Part shown: piece after piece, positions 1-7,357 of the stretch
Layout of the letters: every line of letters starts with the position of its first letter
How positions within the stretch are numbered: position 1 is the stretch's first letter
DNA from: an uncultured Candidatus Saccharibacteria bacterium
GTDB lineage: Bacteria > Patescibacteriota > Saccharimonadia > Saccharimonadales > Saccharimonadaceae
NCBI GenBank assembly: GCA_937935245.1
Contig: CALGXX010000010.1
Location: forward strand, 1-61,186
Length of the DNA: 61,186 bases
Direction: 5' to 3'
Program-made: the position numbers and the translations under genes
Notes under the pieces: model-generated
Told to the model about the DNA's origin: nothing
Databases searched by the model: none
What the model saw: only the letters and a program-made list of their open reading frames with translations

Positions 1-99
1 CCTTACCGTGAGTTTCAATATATTGCTATGGATTATCTGGATAAAAAGAAGAAGGCATTTTCTACAATATATCTATTCGTAAAAGATATCAAAAAGTAA
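1..99 (+). pseudogene. C-terminal fragment, DNA alkylation repair-like protein
   Basis: Frame 1 is open from the window edge to a TAA. It begins PYREFQYIAMDYLDKKKK, which resembles a segment of AlkD-like HEAT-repeat DNA alkylation repair enzymes from streptococci. After the lysine run the sequence no longer looks like the family and soon stops, although AlkD proteins continue well beyond this segment, so the gene appears broken. The 5' part is outside the window. An imperfect hairpin of AGCACT...AGTGC type follows at about 106-137. The family call is from recognition of a short stretch only. Confidence 0.35.
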
Positions 100-167
100 C
101 AAAAAAAGCACTCAAAGTTTAAAAATTTTAAGTGCCTATTTGTTTTCCACTATCAATAAGCATTAGC

Positions 168-345
168 TTAGGTTTGGATAAATTCCCAATGTAATGCTAT
201 ATCATCCAACTCTTCTGGAGTTGTCTCTTGTGCCAATGACAGCTGATATTTCGAAAACTTAAGTAGCTCTTTTTTTATGATATGGTATCTCAAAAAGAGC
301 CTGTTCAAAAGCCAAATCTCTGTCAATTTTTAAATCAAGCCGCAT
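168..345 (-). pseudogene. Small 58-aa protein gene with a +1 frameshift in A7
   Basis: An ATG at 345 follows a good AAAGGAGA Shine-Dalgarno sequence. The reading frame starts MRLDLKIDRDLAFEQALF and stops after 28 codons. Shifting by one base at a run of seven A's (in CATAAAAAAAGAG) continues into a sensible frame, KELLKFSKYQLSLAQ, ending at a TAA at 168. The total of 178 nt is one base more than 59 codons, as expected if A6 became A7. No function is recognised. Its style (AT-rich, strong SD) matches the neighbouring Firmicute-like DNA rather than the Saccharibacteria part. Confidence 0.4.
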
Positions 346-397
346 TAATTTATCTCCTTTATAAAAAAGCCACGTATTAAATATGTAGCTTAACTTT

Positions 398-566
398 CTA
401 CTGAACTGCAGGCTCTAAGACGAGATAGAGAATATTTCGCTTAGTATCATACTCCCAGACGTGTTCATCAACTTCAAACAAGAATTCCGACCTTTTTGTT
501 TAGCCCTGCGGTCGTACTGTTCCTGTGCTTCTGTATAATATCGCTTACATCATTTTTTAACCCTTT
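398..566 (-). pseudogene. Decayed small gene, two frames
   Basis: Two pieces in different frames appear to form one former gene. The upstream piece reads EAQEQYDRRAKQKGR. The downstream piece reads SEFLFEVDEHVWEYDTKRN and on to a TAG at 398. They meet near an AAAAAGGTCGG tract, so a small indel probably separates them. It lies just upstream of the 168-345 remnant on the same strand. No family is assigned. Positions 400-615 otherwise hold nothing I can support. Confidence 0.3.
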
Positions 567-615
567 TGGAAAATAAAATCCAGTTCAAAAAACTCTCCAA
601 GAAGGAGAGTGTGTT

Positions 616-1545
616 CTATAATGGATAAACCTTACGAAATTCTTCTAATACAACCTTGCTGTCAAGTGTAAAAGTCAGGCCCGCTTTCTCCAGCCACTTC
701 ATGAAGAATTCCTCGTGAACCTGCCGCCAATAGGCAAGGGACTTATCTCCTTCCCCTTCCTTAAAGGCATGGTCCGCTGACACTTGATTGAAAGGCTGAA
801 CAGAAACCTTTGTGATTTCGACAATGCAGACAGCTTGATGTTCACTGTCTAAAATCACATCAAAGGTCCCTTCTTGTGGAAGGGGTTCATCTCCTACTGT
901 GTAAAGATCATAGGCAGAGGCTGTTGCTGTTTTTTCGCCTGTAAACACCAAATCTGCTAAGAGGTCTGTTTCTCCTCCAAAAGCCCAGGCATCTATCTCC
1001 TCTCCGATAGAGGGGTTAATTTGCTTGTAGGCATTCCACATTTCTTGAGGTGTCATTTGTTCTCCTTCTTTTGCCTTCCAATTTCTATAGCTTGTCAGTT
1101 CTAATTCTGGAAATCCTAGTAACTCTGCCTTCACCTTCAATACTATGGGTGAGGCAGTTTCTTCGGTAATCTGCTCGATCGGAAGCCAAATGGCATTTGC
1201 TGAATCATTGCTTCCATCAAGAACTTCATGAGGAAGGGATTTTTGAGAGTGTTCCAAGTCAAGTACTATATCATAAAAGGCCATGATATGGTGTACAGCG
1301 AAGTCTTGCCCATCTTCTTGAACCATTACATCATAAATCCTAGGAGTTGAATAACGGCTAAGCATATAGCCCGTCTCTTCCAGAACTTCCCTCTTGAGAG
1401 TGTCTGTCAGTCCCTCACCTGGTTCTTGACTACCACCCGGTAAATCAAAACGATGCCGATAAGGTCCTCTCGTTTTCTCAATGCAGAGCAGTTTCCCGTC
1501 TTGAAGACAGACTCCGTATACACCAAAGTGATCTTTGATTTCCAT
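616..1545 (-). CDS. Nudix hydrolase fused to an ASCH domain
   Basis: This 309-aa protein is intact. Residues 1-150 form a Nudix hydrolase domain; the Nudix box runs from GGSQEPGEGL through REVLEETGY, with the metal-binding REVLEE core. Residues about 165-309 are an ASCH domain (EEIDAWAFGG, FTGEKTATAS and so on), a PUA-like fold thought to bind RNA or nucleotides. The fusion is familiar from streptococci and other Firmicutes. It probably hydrolyses a nucleoside diphosphate derivative, but the substrate is unknown. It stands alone, facing left, between decayed genes. It is the only clearly functional-looking gene in the first 4.8 kb besides the 318-aa orphan. Confidence 0.85.
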   Translation of the reverse strand: MEIKDHFGVYGVCLQDGKLLCIEKTRGPYRHRFDLPGGSQEPGEGLTDTLKREVLEETGYMLSRYSTPRIYDVMVQEDGQDFAVHHIMAFYDIVLDLEHSQKSLPHEVLDGSNDSANAIWLPIEQITEETASPIVLKVKAELLGFPELELTSYRNWKAKEGEQMTPQEMWNAYKQINPSIGEEIDAWAFGGETDLLADLVFTGEKTATASAYDLYTVGDEPLPQEGTFDVILDSEHQAVCIVEITKVSVQPFNQVSADHAFKEGEGDKSLAYWRQVHEEFFMKWLEKAGLTFTLDSKVVLEEFRKVYPL

Positions 1546-1671
1546 ATTATTAACTTCCTAGCTTCATTTATTTTTTACCATACCTATCATCATACATTTA
1601 TCTTGGGTTGGGGGGGACTCTTTATTAAAGACATTTTGTCTATTTAACTTTAACAGACTTTCAAAACAAAA

Positions 1672-1695
1672 AACGCAAGAGTTTCCCCTTGCGTT
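1672..1695 (-). terminator. Hairpin AACGCAAG/CTTGCGTT
   Basis: An 8-bp perfect stem with an 8-nt loop. Read on the minus strand it is followed by a T-rich stretch (complement of AAAACAAAAAA), as for an intrinsic terminator. It lies between the orphan gene at 1884-2840 and the Nudix-ASCH gene. The rest of 1546-1883 has no supported gene, only the IS-end-like repeat at 1813-1857. Confidence 0.5.
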
Positions 1696-1812
1696 AAACG
1701 TCATGTTGAAATTTCATGACATTTCCAAAATCACGTGAGGTGATCCTTGAAAACTATTATTCTCATTCTTAATATAATCTTACCACATTTGTAACTACTT
1801 TTCAACCAACAG

Positions 1813-1857
1813 GATACTGTCAATTATTTTGTGTTTACACAACTTAATTGACACTAC
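1813..1857 (+). repeat. IS-end-like repeat, copy 1
   Basis: Begins GATACTGTCAATTATTTTGT, continues GTTTACAC and ends TTGACACTACC. It is nearly the same as the copy at 2895-2940, in the same orientation, and its first 28 bases match the sequence at 4502-4529 just outside the transposase remnant. This is consistent with the terminal inverted repeat of an IS256-family element left as a solo end. Confidence 0.6.
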
Positions 1858-1883
1858 CAATTTCTGTTATAGATAAAGAGAGC

Positions 1884-2840
1884 TCAATCCATATTATATC
1901 TCTTTACTATATAATCCTTTATATGTTCTTCCATCAGACATGTTCTATTAATTATCATGTTTTCTAATCTCTCAATCATCTCTAACAGTTCACTTAATTT
2001 GAGATTCTTGATCTGACATGTTTTATTTTTATATTTTTTTACTTCTTCTTCACAAATAGCCTTACCTGTCAAGATGTTAATTGGCATCCCATTTTCAATA
2101 AAATTATTAAACATAAAATAATCAACAAATTTCTCAAATGTCTCAAAATGGTCCAACCATGTTCGTATACCATCTGTGTTTTTAATATAAAGAGTATATA
2201 GGATATCATCTTTATATTGAGATTTATGATATTCCCCATCTAGTGCATGTTTAATTTCTAAAAGAGTTAAATCTACTCGATCTTCTATATAAGAACCTAC
2301 ACCACGGCTCATATTATATTTGCTATTTCGAAAACCTTCACTTTTCTTAGGCGTAGGCCAGATAAAAGATCCACCAAGCGTTCTTGTATTTTTCACATAA
2401 TTAATTAGTTTATTTAAAATCCTCTCTCTCTCATCAATAGATTCATTTTTAGATAAATAATTAATTCTAGCTAAAGGATACTTGAGATGACCATAGGATT
2501 GCTGATATACATATTCATCTCCCGAAAAACCAAATTGATCTGAAGTAAGTCTGAATAGCAATTCGTCATTTTGCTTCACAACAATTTTATATTCATCAAT
2601 ATCTGTTATTTTTTTCTCACTGTCACTAGTTAGTTTAGCAAGTTTAGGGGGAATAAAGGAATATTTATTTTTATAATTACTTTCACTCTCTCTTTTTCTC
2701 AGAAATTCCGTTAAAAAATTATAGTAGGGTGTATCAATGTCTTCTCTACAATCAGGATCAACATATTTACCACCATTTAATACACTTCTATAATAATCAT
2801 CAAACTCATCACGCTGAAATATAATCGTTTCTTTTTCCAC
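1884..2840 (-). CDS. Hypothetical protein, 318 aa, between IS-end repeats
   Basis: I do not recognise this protein with confidence. It is soluble, rich in charged and aromatic residues (FDDYYRSVLNG, DPDCREDIDTPYYNFL, FRLTSDQFGFSGDEY), with no signal peptide, membrane segment or obvious catalytic motif. The gene is complete, starting at an ATG at 2840. It sits exactly between two directly repeated IS-end-like sequences (1813-1857 and 2895-2940), which suggests it moved or was isolated with them. Base composition is clearly AT-richer than the genes right of 4.87 kb. Orphan genes in this setting are often accessory or defence genes, but the sequence does not show a role. Confidence 0.6.
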   Translation of the reverse strand: MEKETIIFQRDEFDDYYRSVLNGGKYVDPDCREDIDTPYYNFLTEFLRKRESESNYKNKYSFIPPKLAKLTSDSEKKITDIDEYKIVVKQNDELLFRLTSDQFGFSGDEYVYQQSYGHLKYPLARINYLSKNESIDERERILNKLINYVKNTRTLGGSFIWPTPKKSEGFRNSKYNMSRGVGSYIEDRVDLTLLEIKHALDGEYHKSQYKDDILYTLYIKNTDGIRTWLDHFETFEKFVDYFMFNNFIENGMPINILTGKAICEEEVKKYKNKTCQIKNLKLSELLEMIERLENMIINRTCLMEEHIKDYIVKRYNMD

Positions 2841-2894
2841 TTTTAACCATCATCCTTAATTCGTTTCTAACTACTCTATATCTTAAAATCATCG

Positions 2895-2940
2895 GATACT
2901 GTCAATAATTTTGTGTTTACACTACTTATTTTACACTACC
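2895..2940 (+). repeat. IS-end-like repeat, copy 2
   Basis: Reads GATACTGTCAATAATTTTGT, then GTTTACAC and ACACTACC at the end. It is a direct repeat of 1813-1857 with a few substitutions, so the orphan gene 1884-2840 is bracketed by two copies. Confidence 0.6.
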
Positions 2941-2958
2941 ACCAATACATAGCAACTC

Positions 2959-2982
2959 CTTAATGATGAAGTCATCATTAAG
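2959..2982. repeat. Perfect 11-bp palindrome
   Basis: CTTAATGATGA and TCATCATTAAG are separated by AG. There is no adjacent T-run, so it is not an obvious terminator; it could be an operator or a small mobile-element trace. The rest of 2983-3103 shows nothing I can support. Confidence 0.4.
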
Positions 2983-3103
2983 TGTGATAAAGACCTCTTG
3001 AAGATATAGCAAGTCTAATAGTTATAGCACCTAACTGGATGCTTGATAGCAACCTTCGAGCGAATGGATATGAATGTTCCTTTTACCAAAAGGATTAGAG
3101 ACA

Positions 3104-3143
3104 AAAACGGTTCACTACCCAATATATGGTAATGAACCGTTTT
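3104..3143 (-). terminator. Intrinsic terminator after abiEii remnant
   Basis: AAAACGGTTCA and TGAACCGTTTT form a perfect 11-bp stem. Read on the minus strand, the A-run at its left edge becomes a T tail. It lies four bases beyond the stop of the toxin remnant, as expected for the end of the abiE operon. Confidence 0.7.
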
Positions 3144-3146
3144 AGA

Positions 3147-3982
3147 TTACATAATAGTTGTCATGAGTTCTCTAACAATTTGAACTGATTTCTCAAAAGA
3201 AATATCTTGTGCATATTTGAATTGTCTTTGATAACGTGTCCAAAGTTGCTTTTGATACTCATCAGTCTCAATACTATTTAGCTGATTTTCCCAAATATCA
3301 ATAGCCTCTTTACTACCTCGTTTTTCTACAGTATTGCCCAGAGCTTTACGCAACACATCGAAATCTATCTCATCTTTTCTGATATGATACAAGGTAAAAG
3401 GTCATAACGATCACGAGGACGTGTTGATGCTACTCCTCGGCTAATAATCGTTTCCAATTTTTCAGCTAGAACAGTTTCCAATTTATAAGTCCAAACCTCA
3501 ATGGTTTCATTTGCAAATAGGGATGGCATCGAATAAGTAATTTCTCTAGGTGTAATCTTATCACCCGTTGTAATGTCGATGAAAACAACCTCTCTTAAAG
3601 TATCAAATGTAGCATTGAGTTTTAGAGAAAATCCCCCGTATTCGTCATCTTGGCGAATTGGCTCTAGTTTATCTACTTCAAATGAAAAGACATCATCCGA
3701 ATCCGAAAGAATTTCTTCGAAGATGGTAATCAGATTTTCTTGGCTAAGTGCAGTCCCTTTAAGCGTCACGTCTAAATCCATTGTCGTTCGCTTATCAAGT
3801 CCTATCAACTGTCCTATTAGATAACCGCCTTTAACAATGAAAGAATCCTTATAGGAACTTTTAGCAATCAATTTCAGCACCTGTTCAATCAGGAAGTTTT
3901 GCTGAAGCTGCTGGGCAGGAATACCTCTATCCTTAGCCATATTCTTAATCTTTGCCTTAAAGCTATTTGCATTGGAAAACAT
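3147..3982 (-). pseudogene. abiEii: AbiEii/AbiGii toxin nucleotidyltransferase, frameshifted
   Basis: The gene is in two overlapping frames. The first (3365-3982) gives 205 aa with the AbiEii nucleotidyltransferase signature: FIVKGGYLIGQLIGL followed by RTTMDLDVTL, and later KLETVLAEKLETI and RPRDRYDL. It then stops early. The second (3147-3392) supplies the missing C-terminus (YHIRKDEIDFDVLRKALG). A small indel near 3385-3395, in CTTTTACCTTG, accounts for the split. The family is the toxin half of the type IV toxin-antitoxin and abortive-infection system AbiE, usually about 290-300 aa, which fits the sum of the parts. It is preceded without a gap by the antitoxin remnant. Confidence 0.8.
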
Positions 3983-4302
3983 TAGGTTAATACCTCCATG
4001 TAAGATTGCAACTTATTAGTCACCTTAAATAACTGTGCATAGTGAAACAGTTTTGAATAGTTAACTTTGTGATTTTGAAAATACATCTTAAATGCAGGAG
4101 CTATAACTTGAACATCAACTTGATAAACTGGTCTTAAACACTCTGCTAAAACCCTTTCCGGCTCATACACCTTAATCTTCTGCCCCACTTGTCGCTCAAG
4201 CTCAATTATTCCTTCATCGTAATAAGAACGAAGAACTATCGGACGTATACCTTCTGATTTAACATTTTTTGTATTGGTTCCATAAGGGAAGCACATGGTC
4301 AT
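3982..4302 (-). pseudogene. abiEi: AbiEi antitoxin, N-terminally truncated
   Basis: The 106 aa match the C-terminal half of AbiEi-type antitoxins (FGTNTK-like start, SEGIRPIVLRSYYDEGI, VYEPERVLAECLR, ending in FKVTNKLQSYMEVL). Full-length AbiEi antitoxins are around 190-200 aa and carry an N-terminal winged helix that binds the promoter; that part is absent, and the sequence to the right (4303-4370) does not restore it. The stop overlaps the toxin start, the usual operon arrangement. With both partners damaged the system is most likely dead. Confidence 0.7.
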
Positions 4303-4370
4303 CTCAAAGAGTACGAAAATTGTTGCTATTTGGAATATTGATAAGCAAAATTATTTTTTGAATAATATAA

Positions 4371-4407
4371 AAAGGCTTTAGACAATTCATTGTTCTAAAG
4401 CCTTTTT
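4371..4407. terminator. Bidirectional intrinsic terminator
   Basis: AAAAGGCTTTAG and CTAAAGCCTTTT form a 12-bp perfect stem around a 13-nt loop. A-runs on the left and T-runs on the right make it usable in both directions. It separates the abiE remnant from the IS remnant. Confidence 0.75.
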
Positions 4408-4501
4408 TGTAACTCTAACTTATTACATTTTAACATTAGAAAATATAAGTTGTCAATATCTATATTATTTAACTATATAAGTTCTTGGAATATGATGAAA
4501 T

Positions 4502-4529
4502 GATACTGTCAATAGTTTTGTGTAAACAC
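4502..4529 (+). repeat. Terminal inverted repeat of IS256-family remnant
   Basis: GATACTGTCAATAGTTTTGT plus GTAAACAC. It lies about 20 bp beyond the stop of the transposase remnant, where an IS right end is expected, and matches the starts of the solo repeats at 1813 and 2895. Confidence 0.6.
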
Positions 4530-4549
4530 TCAAGTAGAGTTATGGAGTG

Positions 4550-4832
4550 TTAATCCAATAAGCTTTCAAGTGTGTCAGAACATTGTCCAAACCCTTTATG
4601 GATTCGTTGACTTTGCTTGAAATTATAATCTTCAAACAAAGTAACTAAGTAACGTTCCAGAGCCTCCTCGTTAGGAAAAAGAACCTTCTATTTCGTTTGA
4701 CGTTTGATTTCTTTATTAAGAGACTTAATGAGTTTTGTCGAATAAATGCTATGCCAAATCTGGTAAGGAAACTGATTTCAGCAATCATACGCGTCAATAC
4801 TACGAACCAACGCCAAAAAAATTCAGTTAAGC
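4550..4832 (-). pseudogene. IS256/Mutator-family transposase, C-terminal remnant
   Basis: Read on the minus strand, about 95 residues match the conserved C-terminus of Mutator/IS256 transposases: IWHSIYSTKLIKSLNKEIKR, then KVLFPNEEALERYLV and FEDYNFKQSQRIHKGF, ending DTLESLLD and a TAA at 4550. An in-frame TAG at 4688-4690 interrupts the frame after KRQTK, and the frame is unclear beyond about 4832, so the gene is dead. The 5' two-thirds of the transposase are missing because the sequence changes to lepA at about 4868. The right-end repeat follows at 4502-4529. Confidence 0.8.
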
Positions 4833-4868
4833 TTATTGTTTGTAGATTCGTGGTTTCCCTTTTTAATC

Positions 4869-5699
4869 TTAATTAAAATATCTCCCCAGTGTTACCGTAT
4901 CGCCAACCCGCGCCTCGCGTGTCGTCTTCAGGTTTGTCACAATATAGCCAATTTCGCCAGTTTCAAGCGAAGGGTCGGGCTGCATGGCTGGGTTAAGATG
5001 ACCAACTTCCAGAGCTAGTCCATTTGCGCCAGTCGCCATCATTCGGATAGACTCGCCCTTTTTAATTCGCCCATCAACCACCCGCACGTATAAAATCACG
5101 CCGCGATAATCGTCATAATAGCTATCAAAAATCAGTGCCCTAGTCGGATCATTAACCTCGCCAGTTGGCGCCGGAATTTTATCAACAACCGCATCCAAAA
5201 CCTTATCTACGTTTTGACCAGTTTTAGCAGAAATATGAATAATCTCGCTCTCGTCGCAGCCCAACAAATTAATGACTTGCCTGGATACACGCGGTATATC
5301 AGCGGCCGGCAGATCAACTTTATTCAAGACCGGAATAATCGTCAAATCCTGCTCCATCGCCAAGTAAACGTTCGACAATGTTTGCGCCTGAATTCCCTGG
5401 CTAGCATCAACCACCAATATCGCGCCCTCGCAAGCCTGCAAACTACGCGAAACTTCATAGCTAAAATCGACATGCCCCGGAGTGTCAATCAAATTCAGAT
5501 CGACATTTTTATATCGCATTCGCACTGGCGCCAACTTAATAGTGATGCCTTTTTCCCGCTCCAAATCCATCGAATCCAGCAACTGCGATTTCATTTCGCG
5601 CTTTTCTACCGTCCCAGTCATTTCCATCATTCGATCAGCCAGCGTAGACTTGCCGTGATCAATATGAGCAATAATACAAAAATTCCGAATATTCTCCAT
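4869..5699 (-). pseudogene. lepA: Elongation factor 4 (LepA), C-terminally truncated
   Basis: The 276 residues match the N-terminal half of LepA, a roughly 600-aa ribosomal GTPase that back-translocates stalled ribosomes. The G motifs are present: AHIDHGKSTLADRMM (P-loop), the region around EREKGITIK (switch I), DTPGHVDF (G3), NKVDLP (G4), and the start of the domain II barrel. The match ends at TVTLG near 4880, followed by RYFN and a stop formed by the joined DNA. Domains III-V and the LepA-specific C-terminus are missing, so the protein cannot be a working EF4. The start ATG shares one base with the murJ stop (TAATG), so translation is coupled. The truncation coincides with the change to IS256 and streptococcal-type sequence. 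Confidence 0.85.
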
Positions 5700-7351
5700 T
5701 AGCCCTTAAACTCCAATCGTCCAAATAACACTTTTTTCAATCGTGCAAGAATCGGGTCAATTTCTGGCAATTTTAGCCACTTTGAAGCCGCGGCATACGC
5801 GCCAAAACTGACCAATGAAATGATAACAAATTTCGGGAAAGCGCTAAAGAAACTGTCGTCATGATAACGAAACGGCATAATTAGCACGGCAATATAACAA
5901 ACCACGCCTGTAACAGTACCGGCAATTATCATCTTAAAAATCGCTCGCACAAACGTCATATCGAACAATTTTGGCATTTGACGATTCATAACCGCCAAAA
6001 GCACAACCACTTCCAAAACCGCCACTGTTGATTGGGCCCAAGCCAATCCATACGCGCCCATTTTCAAGACCATCGATAGAACAATTGCTAAAATAATATT
6101 CAAAGTAATCGAGAAAATTGAAATATATAATGGAGTTTTTGTGTCTTGGCGGGCGTAAAATGCTCGCGCGGCCATGTGGTAAATAGTTCGGAATAAAATC
6201 GCCACGACCAAACAGCCCAAAATTCCCGCGATTAGTTGATTGCCACCATTGCGGATAAAATGCACGACGTATCCCCTGGTAAAGAAAATCACCACCGACA
6301 CCGGAAGTGCCATCCAAAAAATAATTCTCAGCAGGGAACGCAGGTCTTTTTGAAATAGGTCATTTCGGCCTTCACCCAAATGCTCAGTTAATTGCGGAAA
6401 GGCAGCATTTGAAATCGCCACGCCAATAAGATTGATCGGCATCATATGAAGAGTTAAAGCCTGCTGGTATGCCCTAACCGTTCCATCGGCCAAGCGCGAA
6501 GCCAAATTTACCTCAACCAAACTAACTACATAATCCATACCCTGATCAACCGAACGTGCTGGCAGCAAAGATAGGACTTTCCTAAATCCCTTATTTCGCC
6601 AATAGATTTTGAAATTGTAATCAAACCCAAGTCCAGCCAAGCCAACCGCACTGACGATCAATTGTAAAAATGATCCCAAAACCACACCCAATGCCACGCC
6701 CATAATGCCACCGTCAAAAATCTGCCAGCCGAATAAATTGACACCGCCGGTAAACCACACTGTACCAATAATAATACCGACGTTATACAGCATTGGCGCC
6801 AGCGCACAGAACATAAATCGCCCGACCGCTTGCTGAATACTAGCAATCACCGCCGCAACCGCAAAAATAAACGGATTAACCGCGATCACTTGCATCATAC
6901 TAACCGCCAAAGCATGACCAGACTCGCTTAGGCCAGGCGCGATTAAATATTTCATCAACGGATCAGCGAAAATAATAATCAGCACCGACGCCGCCATAGT
7001 TATTAGCGCCATAAAATTAATCATGCTCGAGCTAATTTGCCAAGCCGACTGCTTATTGCCCTTGACCCAGCGCTCATTAAAAACTGGAATGAACGTCACG
7101 CTAAGCGCACCAGAAACCAGCACTGCAAACATAAAATCTGGCACCATGAAAGCTGCCGTATAAGCATCTAGTCCAACCGGGTATCCCGCCAATGCTCCGT
7201 TTTCGCTTGGCATGTAGGCGGAATTAAGTAGACGATCACGGAAAAACCCCAGCAAGCTCGACAACAACGTCGAGCCCGCCAGAATCGTAGCAGCCAATTT
7301 CACATTGAGCCGCTGATTTATTTTCGTAACCGTACTACGAACGCGCCCCAT
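5699..7351 (-). CDS. murJ: Lipid II flippase MurJ
   Basis: A 550-aa polytopic membrane protein of the MOP exporter superfamily, with about 14 hydrophobic segments. It matches MurJ/MviN in the N-terminal region (ILAGSTLLSSLLGFFRDRLL), AAFMVPDFMFAVLVSGALSV and the central PARSVDQGMDYVVSLVEVNL. It flips lipid II across the membrane for peptidoglycan synthesis, with MurC at 15.4 kb as a pathway partner. It lies 6 nt after ftsH and its stop overlaps the lepA start by one base, giving an ftsH-murJ-lepA operon. The 5699-7351 frame is uninterrupted. Confidence 0.9.
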   Translation of the reverse strand: MGRVRSTVTKINQRLNVKLAATILAGSTLLSSLLGFFRDRLLNSAYMPSENGALAGYPVGLDAYTAAFMVPDFMFAVLVSGALSVTFIPVFNERWVKGNKQSAWQISSSMINFMALITMAASVLIIIFADPLMKYLIAPGLSESGHALAVSMMQVIAVNPFIFAVAAVIASIQQAVGRFMFCALAPMLYNVGIIIGTVWFTGGVNLFGWQIFDGGIMGVALGVVLGSFLQLIVSAVGLAGLGFDYNFKIYWRNKGFRKVLSLLPARSVDQGMDYVVSLVEVNLASRLADGTVRAYQQALTLHMMPINLIGVAISNAAFPQLTEHLGEGRNDLFQKDLRSLLRIIFWMALPVSVVIFFTRGYVVHFIRNGGNQLIAGILGCLVVAILFRTIYHMAARAFYARQDTKTPLYISIFSITLNIILAIVLSMVLKMGAYGLAWAQSTVAVLEVVVLLAVMNRQMPKLFDMTFVRAIFKMIIAGTVTGVVCYIAVLIMPFRYHDDSFFSAFPKFVIISLVSFGAYAAASKWLKLPEIDPILARLKKVLFGRLEFKG

Positions 7352-7357
7352 AGTATT

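Noticed and set aside
2959..2982. Palindrome as a terminator
   Set aside because: No T-run follows on either strand and the 2-nt loop is too tight for a typical RNA hairpin terminator.
4869..5699. lepA fragment as a functional small GTPase
   Set aside because: It ends inside the domain II barrel exactly at the sequence-type change, so it is a cut gene rather than a natural short form.
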